From positions 769,501 to 833,500 of the forward strand of contig NC_085084.1 in assembly GCF_963662255.1 (NCBI RefSeq): a DNA stretch of 64,000 nucleotides. The letters run 5' to 3'. Position numbers and translations under genes: made by a program. The notes beneath the pieces were generated by a model. That model ran no database searches. It saw only the letters and a list, made by a program, of their open reading frames with translations, and was not told the DNA's origin. Source of the DNA: Cinclus cinclus (Eukaryota > Chordata > Aves > Passeriformes > Cinclidae). Positions 53,939 through 64,000 of this stretch are shown piece by piece (position 1 is the first letter of the stretch; each line of letters starts with the position of its first letter).

Positions 53939-56900
53939 AAAAGCACGAGAGATGGAGTTTTGTGTTTGGACTTAGATATTTATAAATTCTTATTTATGTT
54001 ACAATGAGTGCTACAGCACTTCTAGCTAACAAGGTAAAAGTTGTGAAATGGCAATCTATTTTTCTTGTTACAAGGTTTTTTAAACTAAAACTGTCTAATT
54101 AAGAATTAACACCTAAATTATTTTTATTTTTGACCTAATAAACAGACACCCATGACCTTAAGTGAGGCATTTTCTACCCAATTAAACAAGATCCTACTTA
54201 CACCCACGAAGAAGAAGGTGAAGGAGAAAGAAAACCTCTACCCTAAAACCTTCATCTTACTTCATACTTATTACTGTATTTTAAAACTCCAAACTTCAAG
54301 TCCTTCACTGTGTGATGCTAAACGCTTCTACTCAAACTACAGAGCAGCGATTCTAGTTCTATCAATTAATTAGTGTATTAATTTTGGAAGCCTTCTCCAA
54401 GGCCCCTCAGGTCAAAAGCAGTGTTCTCTTGAGGGTCAGTGTGCCCAACAGCACAGAAAACCCAAAACTCTCAGTGTCCAGGGTTCCAACACCTTCTCTG
54501 CAGATCTCAGCTGGAGCAGCTCTCTTGGCTGCTGGACAGTGTCCCCGAGTTATGGACTGACCACAGAACCATGGCTTCAGGTTTGGGAATGTAGGTCATG
54601 ACATGTGCCCCAAGCCTGCCCAGCTCCAGCTGTGACAGCATCTGCAGCTGTCTTGGCCATTCCCTGGGGCTCTGCTTCCAGCAGCAGGAATGCCACAGGG
54701 AGTTACTGACAGCACCTGGGGACTGGGGAGAACACCTGGAGACAGAGCCTTGTCTAAGAAAAGATTATTTTAGTTAGTTAAAAAACAGCTCACGTGGATT
54801 GGCCAATTCAATTTCTTTCCATTGCATTGGAAAAAAAAAAATAGATATAAAAATCCTTTACATGAGCCTCACTTAGCTCATATTGAATGGTATAAAGCAA
54901 TGAATAAGGTACCTGGTGAGTTTATACTAAGGTAATTTTAGAAATATGAACAAGCTACACTTAAGCTGCACTTAGCAAGATACACTCTGTATTTTGACTA
55001 CATTGCAAATTGACCCCCAGCACCTGTGGCCCTTGCCCTGAAACAGCTTTTTATCTTGAAGTAAGCCAGACTTATTTCAAGTTCACGGATGAGTTTTCCT
55101 CAAAGCCAGTTATAATTCCATTTATCTCTGCCTTCCACCTGTGTCAAGGTTTTGTTGCATGTGAATTTACACAGATTTTGCTCAACACAATTGTGTGTGG
55201 CAGGTGAAGTGTGTTTTTATGCTTCAAAATTAAATGCTGTAGTAGAGGACTGCAGCAGTGGAGTAACTTCACTAAACTCTCATAGTGTTTGATCTGTTGT
55301 GCACGAGATTAAGACACACACATCTGCTGCCACTGAAATAATTACCTGATTTTTTTTTTGGCATGACAGCAGATACATGAAAAACTGCAAGGCAATCCCC
55401 ATCTACCTGCAAATATTCCAAATTCCTTGCAAAATTCTTCCAGTAGACCTCTCCCTTTCTGCCTCTTTCTTCCCTCCCTGATGTCCTTTTGTAGTTCTTG
55501 TCACTGGCCTACTCAAACATAAATCATGTTCCCATGTTTTAGCTTGATTTTACTTGTCTGGATTATTCAGTGCTCCCCACATTGTTAAGATGCAGAATGT
55601 TTCCTCTCACTGAGGAGCATTTAAAGAAAGGGGACAGGAAAAGCTTCTGGGGTTTCACTGAGCTCGTGTCAAATCTTGAAAATATATTCTCTGGATAAAC
55701 CACCAACAGTAAATCTAGTGCTTTTAGTTTGAAAAGGTCAAGCCTTTTTTCCTGGCTTTCTGCTGCCTCTGCTGCACTCTTTTTTCTTTTGGCCAGTGAT
55801 TCCAAATCTGAATAATACTCACAAATCTTTAGGCTACTGTAAACCCTAAACTATATTAGAGGTATGTGACCTTCTCATGAAGAACTGAACCACTGTCAGA
55901 TTGAAATGTGCCTGCTGGAAAATTGAAAGATTCTTGTCTGACCAACTGTATTCCTTCTCTGATATGTAAATTAGAGCTAGAAGTCAAAAAAGTGGTGTAA
56001 AATTATGTAGAGAGCTGTTATGCACATATATCTAGGGCCATAAATAGCTACCTGTGGATCTAAGTGTCCTATAGTATAAACAGATAAATACTTATATGTG
56101 ACACCCATGATGCAGATAGAGATAATCTGCATGTATTTAGAGTTATTTAGTTATTTTTAAATTATTTTTAGAATTGGTTGCTAAGTATTTTGGTGTTTTT
56201 ATCATCGTTATATCAACCTTTCTCCGCAGAAGTTAAGTACATGTACATGTGTAAATGCAAAATTTTAAAAAAATATATTGCTCATTGCACTGGAATTTCA
56301 GTTCCACTTAGATAATGACCTTCACTAGAAAAAAGAGATTAGTTCTTCATTTCTCTTCTGATTCCCACCTTTTTTTCATAGTTTTCTTTCTCCTCATCAC
56401 ACTATGAGAAACAGATGACATTGCTTTAAAAAAGAAAACCATAATTTTGAGATTCCCCAGCACTGCAATCTTATGGAGATTACTCAGTAAAACAAGTTTT
56501 AATGTTAATGACCAAATTATTAATTCTTATTATTATAAGAATTAGTATGTAAACATGCAAAAACTGGAAATGATTTGGTTTGGCTGAATCTGATAATTAT
56601 AGGCGAGGCTTTCCCATCCTATTTGTAAATGAAAGAACTTCTAAAATTCTAGACTTTTTTGGTCATAGGTTTGGTTTCAGTAAAACAAGACATCTTGAGA
56701 GAAAATACCTTGTAATGACAGTAATCGACCAGTTGTGGTTTGAAATCTGTGCTTGGAGGTAAAATCCTGACTGCAATGATGTGATTTTACCCAGCAATGC
56801 TTAATGAGGATGGGGGATGTGTCCTGCACACCTGTTCTGCACATTTGGGATATTTTTGTGGCACAGGTTGTGCAGGGACACCCCTCCTCTTTCATGCAGT

Positions 56901-58652
56901 GCCTGCCACTGAGGCACAGGGCAAACTCTGACATTAATTACACTGGTTGCTTAGGCTTGTGCAGACTCAAGGTTTCTCCTTTAACTAAGTTTTGATCGTT
57001 TTGTATTTCAAATTATTTTCTTTTCCTAATCACCAGAGTGCACTGCACTGTCATGTAGTTTAGTTACAATCCTTGTGTTTTCTTTAATTATTCCCATTTC
57101 CATACCTCAAAAATATGAAAAGGTTCTCTTGTCTTTCCTTGCAAACAGGCTAGAGCAGCTCCTAAGGGAAGAATTTCAGAGCGTAGCTGTACAAAATGTG
57201 TTTTAGAAAACAAACTGAGTGCAGTGCCCAGAAATCACTTTCACTTGGCTTTGAACTGAATATTTGATACCACATCCAAAGCTTGATGCTGCAGCTTCCT
57301 ATTCTTCAGTACCCTCAAATACAGATAAACATCTCCAGAAAAACAAGGCACAGATATTAATCAGTTCCAGAGCATTAATTATCTGAGGCCCAGATGAGGA
57401 GAGTCTGGAGGAATGGAGAGGGAGTTCTGTAACAGGAGGGAAATGCCCAAGGCAGGTGATTTCTGAGCGCTGACACTGGAGCAGTAAAACCTTTCCCAAA
57501 ACTGCTGCAGGGGTGGCTGTGGCACGTCCTGTGGTGGGCACTCATTCCCCTCCTGGTCTGAACTGTTCCCTCCCGTTTCCAAATTAGGCTCCCCCTGTCT
57601 TGGTGGCTATGGGAGTGCTCTGGTGCTCCTGCAGCATCCCGTGGGCTGCGCTCACCTGGGCTGGCTCTGCTGCTCCCAAAGCACCACATCTCCAGAGCCC
57701 CTCACCACAGGAGGGGCTGTGGGGGTTCTTTGGGAAGGAAACACAACTCTCTTGTGCCCAGCTGCCAAATATTCCCCATTTTCAGTTAACTTCGTGCCTC
57801 CTGTTGCCATGGAAACAAGAGGGAGCTCTGCACACTCGTGGTCCTGCTTGCAAGGAGCTGTGGGTTATCAGGGAAGGGCTGTGATGCACCTGAAGGGCTT
57901 GGGTTTAGTTTTCCTGTCAAAATTCTAGCTTTGAGCTGAACACAGGAATTTTTGGAGTCTACCCCAAGACTTGGCTGTGACTGCCCAGTTCAGAGCTTGT
58001 ACATTCTGTGGTTGGAGAATGTCTAATGCTCTCTCATCATGGTTTCTTCAAATTAAGAGATCAGCATAAGTGGTTGTTGCATGTCCCTGAATTGCAAGCC
58101 TGTGTCAGAAAATTAAAATGCTGAAGCCCTTCAGTGCAGGACCAGCTTATTTAGTGAACTTTTTCGTTTGAGTACTGCACAAAAGTCAGACCTATCCAAG
58201 AGGCTGGATATGAGATAGAAACACCAGAGGGGAGACAGATGAACAGAGAAACTCAAGAATGCAGTGAGAGGAAGCCAAGGTTCCTGCCTGGCTGGGCAGT
58301 GATGCCAGAAGTGCAGTAAAACACAGAGGGGGAGAGAGGATGATGTGGGTCCTGGCCAGATGCATAATAGTTCAGGTGATAATTCAGAAAAAAAAGGTTA
58401 CCTGATCATCCCTTCTTCACACAGCAGGTCAAAAAGGAGAAAAATCCCAGCCTTTGGGATATCCTGCTTTTGTGACCAGTTTCACTGTCACAGCTTTCTC
58501 TAAATACTTTCAAACATTGTAGTAAAAAAAAAAAAAAATCAAAGAATTCAAATTTAATTGAGACAAAAAGGCAAACCTATTAAAGTATATGGTTTCAATT
58601 GTTTGATCAATAATGTTAAGCCCAAAGGTAGTAAAACTTTTTTCTTTTTCAG

Positions 58653-58765
58653 GATTTTGAGCTGAACAACGAGCTGAAAATGAATGTGTTAAATTTGCTG
58701 GAGGAAGTTTTGAGAGACCCTGACCTTCTGCCACAGGAAAGGAAAGCTACTGCAAACATACTGAG
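58653..58765 (+). CDS. RASGRF2: RASGRF2 exon: second REM block, helices
   Basis: Exon of 113 nt, acceptor TTTTTCAG, donor GTAAAG, phase 0 in and two bases of an Arg codon out. It encodes [20 protein letters not shown], then [17 protein letters not shown], continuing the helical region before the CDC25 domain (about residues 932-969). Codon endings are AT-rich again. Confidence 0.97.
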
Positions 58766-61700
58766 GTAAAGCATCTCTAATTATTTGACATGTTAACTGT
58801 AGCACAGTGAGCTAGACTGTGTATCATAGAATTCACAGGGTCGGGTTTTCCTCCAGAGAATTTAATTTGGAAGGATTACTAAGTGCTTTATGAGCCATAG
58901 AGCAGAGTCTGGTTTAAGTTTCATTGATAAAAATACCTGTATTGGAAAGCTTTGCTGCAGAACAGCTGACAGCCATGAGTTCAGCCTTCAAGTATGAGTG
59001 AAAACAGCTTTGGCTACAGAGTGTGACTATTTTATGGCCGCTGATTTTCAAGTACATTGTTACACAATCCTGAGGAGCAGTAAACACTTAAAGACTGAGC
59101 AATGATTAAATAAATAGATAAATAAATTAGTTGCAACATTTACAGAGTAAGGAGTGATTAAAAATAAAACATCTTGAAAAACACAGATAAATATATGGTG
59201 TGCTTTTTAAACATTTATCTAAGTATTCTGCAGGTAAACCAATAGGTGTGCAATAAATAAGAGTGTGCCTGAATTTTGCAAGACCATTTTACAGGTTTCC
59301 AAAAGATGTATGAAAAAAATGGCTGAAAAAAAATCACTTGTGAGGATGAATACCAAACAAAATATAAGAAACACAGATAGGTTCTTATTAAAAGCACCCT
59401 TTTTCTTACATAAACAAAAAAAAATCCTCCTTTTAACAGTACGGTGTGTGCTGCTGTTCCAAGTAAAAACATGAAGTTTGTTTTATATGTTTCTTTGAAA
59501 GAGACAGCAAGTCAAAAGAGCAAGAAAGATGAGGATGACGTGGGTTTTGATAATGTGTGTGACAGCAAAGGTTCTACTCAGAGTGGATAAAATTACCTTA
59601 AAGCTTTCAGCTTCCTAAGGAAGTGTTTGAAAATAAGGTTGGGTTGACTGCTCGTGGCAGAGTAATGGATGGATTTATAGACCTCTACCATACAGGATGG
59701 TCAACAATTTCCTGTACCCAGTTTCAAATTCCACTAGCAGTTGCATCAAAACCCAGACCTTTGTATTTCTGTGTAAACGATTGTCTCTCTTTGCATCCTT
59801 TTACTGATGTTCTAGGAAATGGTTGTTATTGTTTCTCCTCTCTCCTCTCCTAAAACTGATTACTGAGCACACTGTCTAATGGTGAATACAGCTCATCAGA
59901 TATTCCCATTTTTCCAAATTTTTCAAAAATTCAGACTGAATTTTTGACCGTTCTCTAAAATTTCATGTTAAATTTCCTTTTGCAAAGGAAAAAAGAAAGG
60001 AAAAGTGTGTTTTCTTTTAGCCTTGCCTGAAAACTCCTTTATTACTTTTTGAGACTGGCAGTGCTGCCAAACATACGTGGATGCTGGACAATGTGATGTG
60101 AAATATTTCAATGCTACTTCTATGTGAATTAATTTTCAATACAATTTCTTACCCTTTCAGTGGGAGGGGGAGATGTTCAGATCACCTTGGGGAAATGTCT
60201 GGTAGTTAACAGTGATTTCCAGAGTTTAGCAAACCACTGTAATTGCTGCTGGAGACACAGGCTCTCAGCAAGGCTATGGAGTTAACTGTGCAGTGTCACA
60301 GATAAAGTCACACACAAACAGCTGCAGATTATTCCTTGTGTCCTGTGAAGGGAATTCTCTGAATTTAGGCATCTTGGCTCTTTCTCCATGGACAATGACA
60401 GAACCCAGGCAGGGGCTTACTGTGAATCCCCTGGGATGTCCTAAAGACACCCAGGGTTTTGCAGAATGTGCAGAGATGCTCCCAGGGTTTGTGTTCCTCT
60501 CTTGGCTCCTGTTCCAGGGTCTGGCTTTGAGAAAAGCTGCTCAGCCTGTGCCCTGCTGCTTGGAGACATGTCATCTTCCTGTTTGCCTTCTGAACTGAGA
60601 CCTGTCATCTAATAATACTCAGAGGGGAAATATGTATTACCTGGGACTGAAGGGCTTTTTTTTTTTTTTACTCTTGTTTTACTGAAACCAATTTGTTTGA
60701 AGATTTCTGACAGCATGCTTTTCATAAGAAAGCACAGATCTGTCGTAACTGGAAGTTTTGATGAAATTTTCATTCAAAAGGTTTCTCTGGCACAGGTTGA
60801 AAATGGGAAGAAGGAGTAATCCAGTTGATGTGCCCTTCATAAAAATAATCACTCACCCACTTGCTAAGTGAGTGCTATAAAATTTTGCTGTTCTGCAGAG
60901 GTGCTTGCTGCAGGCACTTTATCTAAAACATGTATTTTATCAGAATTCTAGGTTGCCTGTCAGCTGTCACTGTAGGCCCTGGCTTTCCCCACATCTCAGT
61001 TTTTGTAGTCTACTCTTGAGTCTGAAAAGTTGACAAATGCAGAATGGGCTTAGGACAAGCATTTCTTGTCAAAAATTCAATTTCAAACATTCATGAAAAA
61101 GTTCATGCTTTCTGAGGCTTAACATGGGTATTTTCTATGTCTCCTTGAAGGGTATTGAGTAAAAATATAACTTTTTACAAACTGCCCCAGCCTTTGCATG
61201 CATGCACATCTTTGGAAAATCCATCCCCTTGCTAGCAGAGATCAGAGGAGGAAAGGTTGGTTTGTTTTCCAAAGATACATCACAGTCAGCTCTGGAAAAG
61301 GCTCTGTTTAGAATATGAATGACAAGGAAAATGTTGATGTGAGATGCTGAGCTGCTTCATGCCTTGAGTCATCAAACAAAGCAGCTGGTATTTCTTGCAT
61401 GATGGGATTTCTGTTGTGTGGACTGACAGAGTTTCTCTTCAGGGTAAAAAAAGCTTTTTTTTTTTTTTTTAATTCAGTATCTGTTCTGAAAGCTAGGCAA
61501 ACCTCTCAATGTACATTTTGCTTAAGATTTTATCAGACTGGTTTACTAACCCCTGAAATCCAGATAAAATTTAATTGATAATGAAGTAGGAAGGTATACA
61601 TTCAGACTGAACAGCAGTGAATAACTTCAATAGATAAACCTATCTGAGGAAAAACAGGTTGCTTCAAGAAACAGCTCCTCCTTCTTTTTCTTCAGACTAA

Positions 61701-63524
61701 ACATAAATGAAATCGAGGGATGTGCAGATGTCAAAATGTGATGGATGAACAATTTTTCTGCCTTGTATGATCTCACCAAACAACACATTTCAGGCTGACT
61801 TGCACTAGATTTTAAGTATTTTTTATGCTCTGTGTACCACAAAGATAGGATGAGACACCTGCTAATGTTTTCAAGTAGAAAATTATCTTAATATTTGGCC
61901 TGGTCAGGCATGAAGAATGGTGAGACAGAGAGGGAGAGAATGAGAGAGAGAGAGAAAATCTTGACTGGTGATTCTAGGAATTAGAAAGATATTTCTTTTG
62001 TGTTTTTTCCCTTCATTTTTGAAGGTACTGGAGGAGTCACCTTAGTCCTCCCTAAGGGTGACCCTGCTCAGGACAGCTCTTCTGTGTCTTAGTTGAGTCT
62101 TGTGACTCTTTCCACAAGGATCTGCTTCTTCCCAGCTCCCAGGAGCTCTCCAGGGACTGCAGTGGGATTGTCCAAGCAGGGCTGGGCAGCTCAGTGAGTG
62201 TCCCCAGTCCTCTGCTGAAACTGGGTGTCCCAAGGCTGACAACAGCACAGACTGAAGTGGAAGCTGCTATTGATGCTGTAAAAACAAAAACAAAAACAAA
62301 CAAACAAACAAACAAAAACAAAAAAAAACTTATACGCAGTCTACAGGTCTGTTGTCCTCTGCAGATTTCACTGAATAATCCTTATGGATAAAATGAGAGT
62401 TGTTTGGGTATTTTTCATGAGTCCAGTGTGCTAGGAAAAAAAGCATCTGTTTCGAATGACAGATTGAAAATCTGCATTAAACATGAGATGTCATGGTAGA
62501 GACTATCAGGAGGCAAAGGTGGGGAAAAGTTAATTGTTTTCAGTCTTTTAAGAATCCCATATTTCATACTTTATTTCATATCAAGCAGATACAACAATTT
62601 CTGTATCAAAGGCGAGAACCTGATCCAACACAAAGTTGTATTTAAGTAACTCATATGATGGATTTTACAAGATTGATGAGAATGCCTGGGGCAGAGGGAC
62701 AGGGCCTGTGTGGCTTTCATTGCCATTCTTGTCACAGGGTGAACAACACCTTCCTGCAGACCCCAGGCATGAGGAGCAGCACAAAATAAGCTGCTCTGCA
62801 GGACAGATTGCCAGGCTATTTACAGGGACTGAGGCTGCATTCTGTTATTATCCGGGCAAGAGGCTTAGGGTTCTCCTGGAGAGGTAAACACGCCTTGCCC
62901 GTCAGACACAAGGTGTTTCCAGCCCTTATGGAAGAAAATAAAATAATAAAAAAAGTGTTCTGTGTGGATTTGGAAAGCTGCAAATGAAGGGAAGGAGGTG
63001 TGTGAGATCCTGTTGATGTGTGTCTGCATTAATTTTTAAGAAGTTGTAATTATGTGCCAATATGCTACATCAGGGTAGATGGTGTTTGATAAATACTTAC
63101 TTTTGTCTAGTTAATTTTTGACCCATTACTCGGAAATGACCATAATAATCACAGGTTTTCTGCAGCAGAATTGAAAACATTCATTAACACTTTTATAACT
63201 GAAAGGAGTACAAGGAAAGGCTGCAGTTTGCTGTCCATTTCCACACTCTGAGCTCAGTGTGGGACACTGAACAGGACAATTGCCAGGATTCATTAGCTGA
63301 GAGATCTTAAACCTCCAAGGAAATATTTTACCTTACATGTCTCTGATGTTGTAACAGTTTGTAGACTTTTACCTAAAGCAAGATACTGCTTTTTAGGTTA
63401 CAGATTTTTTTTTCTTTACCTCCTCAATTGCAGATTTAAGATGTATTTTAAATAAACTGTTTTACTGATCTATGATAAGGTTCTATGAAAACCTTGTGCA
63501 ATGTTCTGCTACTTTATTTTTCAG
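58766..63524 (+). other. RASGRF2: Intron of RASGRF2
   Basis: Intron of 4759 bp from GTAAAG to TTTTTCAG. It holds T tracts (about 60657 and 61452), a GA-rich tract (about 61926-61956) and a (CAAA)n microsatellite (62281-62328). No transposon or gene recognised. Confidence 0.85.
62281..62328 (+). repeat. (CAAA)n / (CAAAAA)n microsatellite
   Basis: Alternating CAAAAA and CAAA units ending in an A tract; low complexity. Confidence 0.9.
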
Positions 63525-63585
63525 GACCCTTTCTCAGGATGATCAAGATGATAACCATTTGAAAATAGAGGATATCATTCAGATG
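63525..63585 (+). CDS. RASGRF2: RASGRF2 exon: last in window, just before the CDC25 domain
   Basis: Exon of 61 nt, acceptor TTTTTCAG, donor GTAAGC, completing an Arg codon and ending in phase 0. It encodes TLSQDDQDDNHLKIEDIIQM, the acidic segment that immediately precedes the RasGEF catalytic domain in RASGRF2 (ends near residue 991 of about 1237). The catalytic exons must lie beyond 64000. Confidence 0.95.
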
Positions 63586-64000
63586 GTAAGCTTGTTTTGG
63601 AAGTTAAACATAAATACTCCTACACAGATAGTCATACAATATAGAAATGTTGTGTGTTTGGATCAATAAAATGCAACACAACTGCAACTTGTAAAGCATT
63701 TCTGGATGAATATACTATTCTTTTACACCAGGAATGTCCATTTCCATTTAGAGATTGTAATATTTTGGAGCCCATATCAAAAGTGAGCACGTTATAACTT
63801 TAGTACTTGGGTGAAATCTCAAGAATTAAAAAAGGGGCAAGATATTAATATATATGAAACTATAAGTACAGAATGTGGAGAGTTTAATTAACCTGCATTC
63901 ACACTCCTGGCTGGTGTGTGCCTGTTTTATGAGTTCCCAGGCGGGTGTTTTTGTTTGTCTGTGATTGTTATTAATCCCTATTTCTCCTTACCCCGGAGTT
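63586..64000 (+). other. RASGRF2: Intron of RASGRF2 (5' part)
   Basis: Begins with GTAAGC. No further exon or repeat recognised before the window ends. Confidence 0.8.

Larger units (their letters stand above)
49167..58652 (+). other. RASGRF2: Intron of RASGRF2 with LTR and second GGAAA array
   Basis: Intron of 9486 bp from GTATCC to TTTTTCAG. It contains an LTR-like element (49266-50056), a (GGAAA)n array (50521-50758), a 9-bp inverted repeat (51359-51381) and a poly-T run next to TTAGGG units (53899-53938). From 50760 to 58640 I see no gene or recognisable transposon; a GC-richer stretch at 57390-57890 and another at 54380-54760 are unassigned. Confidence 0.85.

Noticed and set aside
54152..54373. 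Possible mitochondrial DNA insertion (C/A-rich, CTACCC-like text)
   Set aside because: The composition was suggestive, but I could not match it to any mitochondrial gene or tRNA; a mitochondrial search would decide.
1..64000. RASGRF1 as the identity of the gene
   Set aside because: The linker and pre-IQ sequences fit RASGRF2 and lack the longer Asn/Ser-rich insert of RASGRF1.

Overview
The window is eukaryotic and lies wholly inside one large protein-coding gene on the + strand. Eighteen exons (3175 to 63585), each with GT/AG borders and matching phases, join into one open frame of 2578 nt, about 859 codons. The product is recognisable as RASGRF2 (Ras protein-specific guanine nucleotide releasing factor 2), a calcium/calmodulin-regulated exchange factor for Ras and Rac. 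It is RASGRF2 rather than RASGRF1 because of stretches such as MRPYQ...[14 protein letters not shown], the VLESxS...[19 protein letters not shown] linker and [12 protein letters not shown]. The first exons (start codon, first PH domain) lie upstream of base 1, and the catalytic RasGEF/CDC25 exons lie beyond base 64000.

The repeats are avian: many CR1 LINE pieces (one of about 3.4 kb with endonuclease and reverse-transcriptase remnants), bird-type endogenous-retrovirus LTRs, and long GGAAA pentanucleotide arrays. The mixture suggests a bird, probably a songbird. RASGRF2 is Z-linked in chicken, so this is probably Z-chromosome sequence (inference from synteny only).

Layout: 1-3174 upstream intron with an LTR; 3175-3322 coiled-coil exon between two near-identical LTRs; 4342-5862 IQ motif and start of the DH domain; 6745-11881 rest of DH, with a 1.4 kb GGAAA array in the last intron; 11882-16483 intron with a CR1 tail and two striking palindromic sites; 16484-21494 second PH domain; 23895-25618 REM (RasGEF-N) domain and start of a Ser/Thr/Pro-rich linker, with LTRs packed around the exons; 25619-32301 intron filled largely by the long CR1; 32302-33781 two linker exons; 33782-49059 a 15.3 kb intron; 49060-58765 second half of the REM region, with an LTR and a second GGAAA array between; 63525-63585 the last exon in view, just before the catalytic domain.

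I found no other gene, no RNA gene and no convincing conserved ORF. The long ORFs in the GGAAA arrays and within LTR/CR1 sequence are artefacts of repeat composition. The most unusual observations are a cluster of three perfect odd-length palindromes at 15136-15205, the placement of all five confident LTRs beside only the three most GC-rich exons, a triple tandem splice acceptor at 32297-32304, and the structured GGAAA array at 9945-11328.
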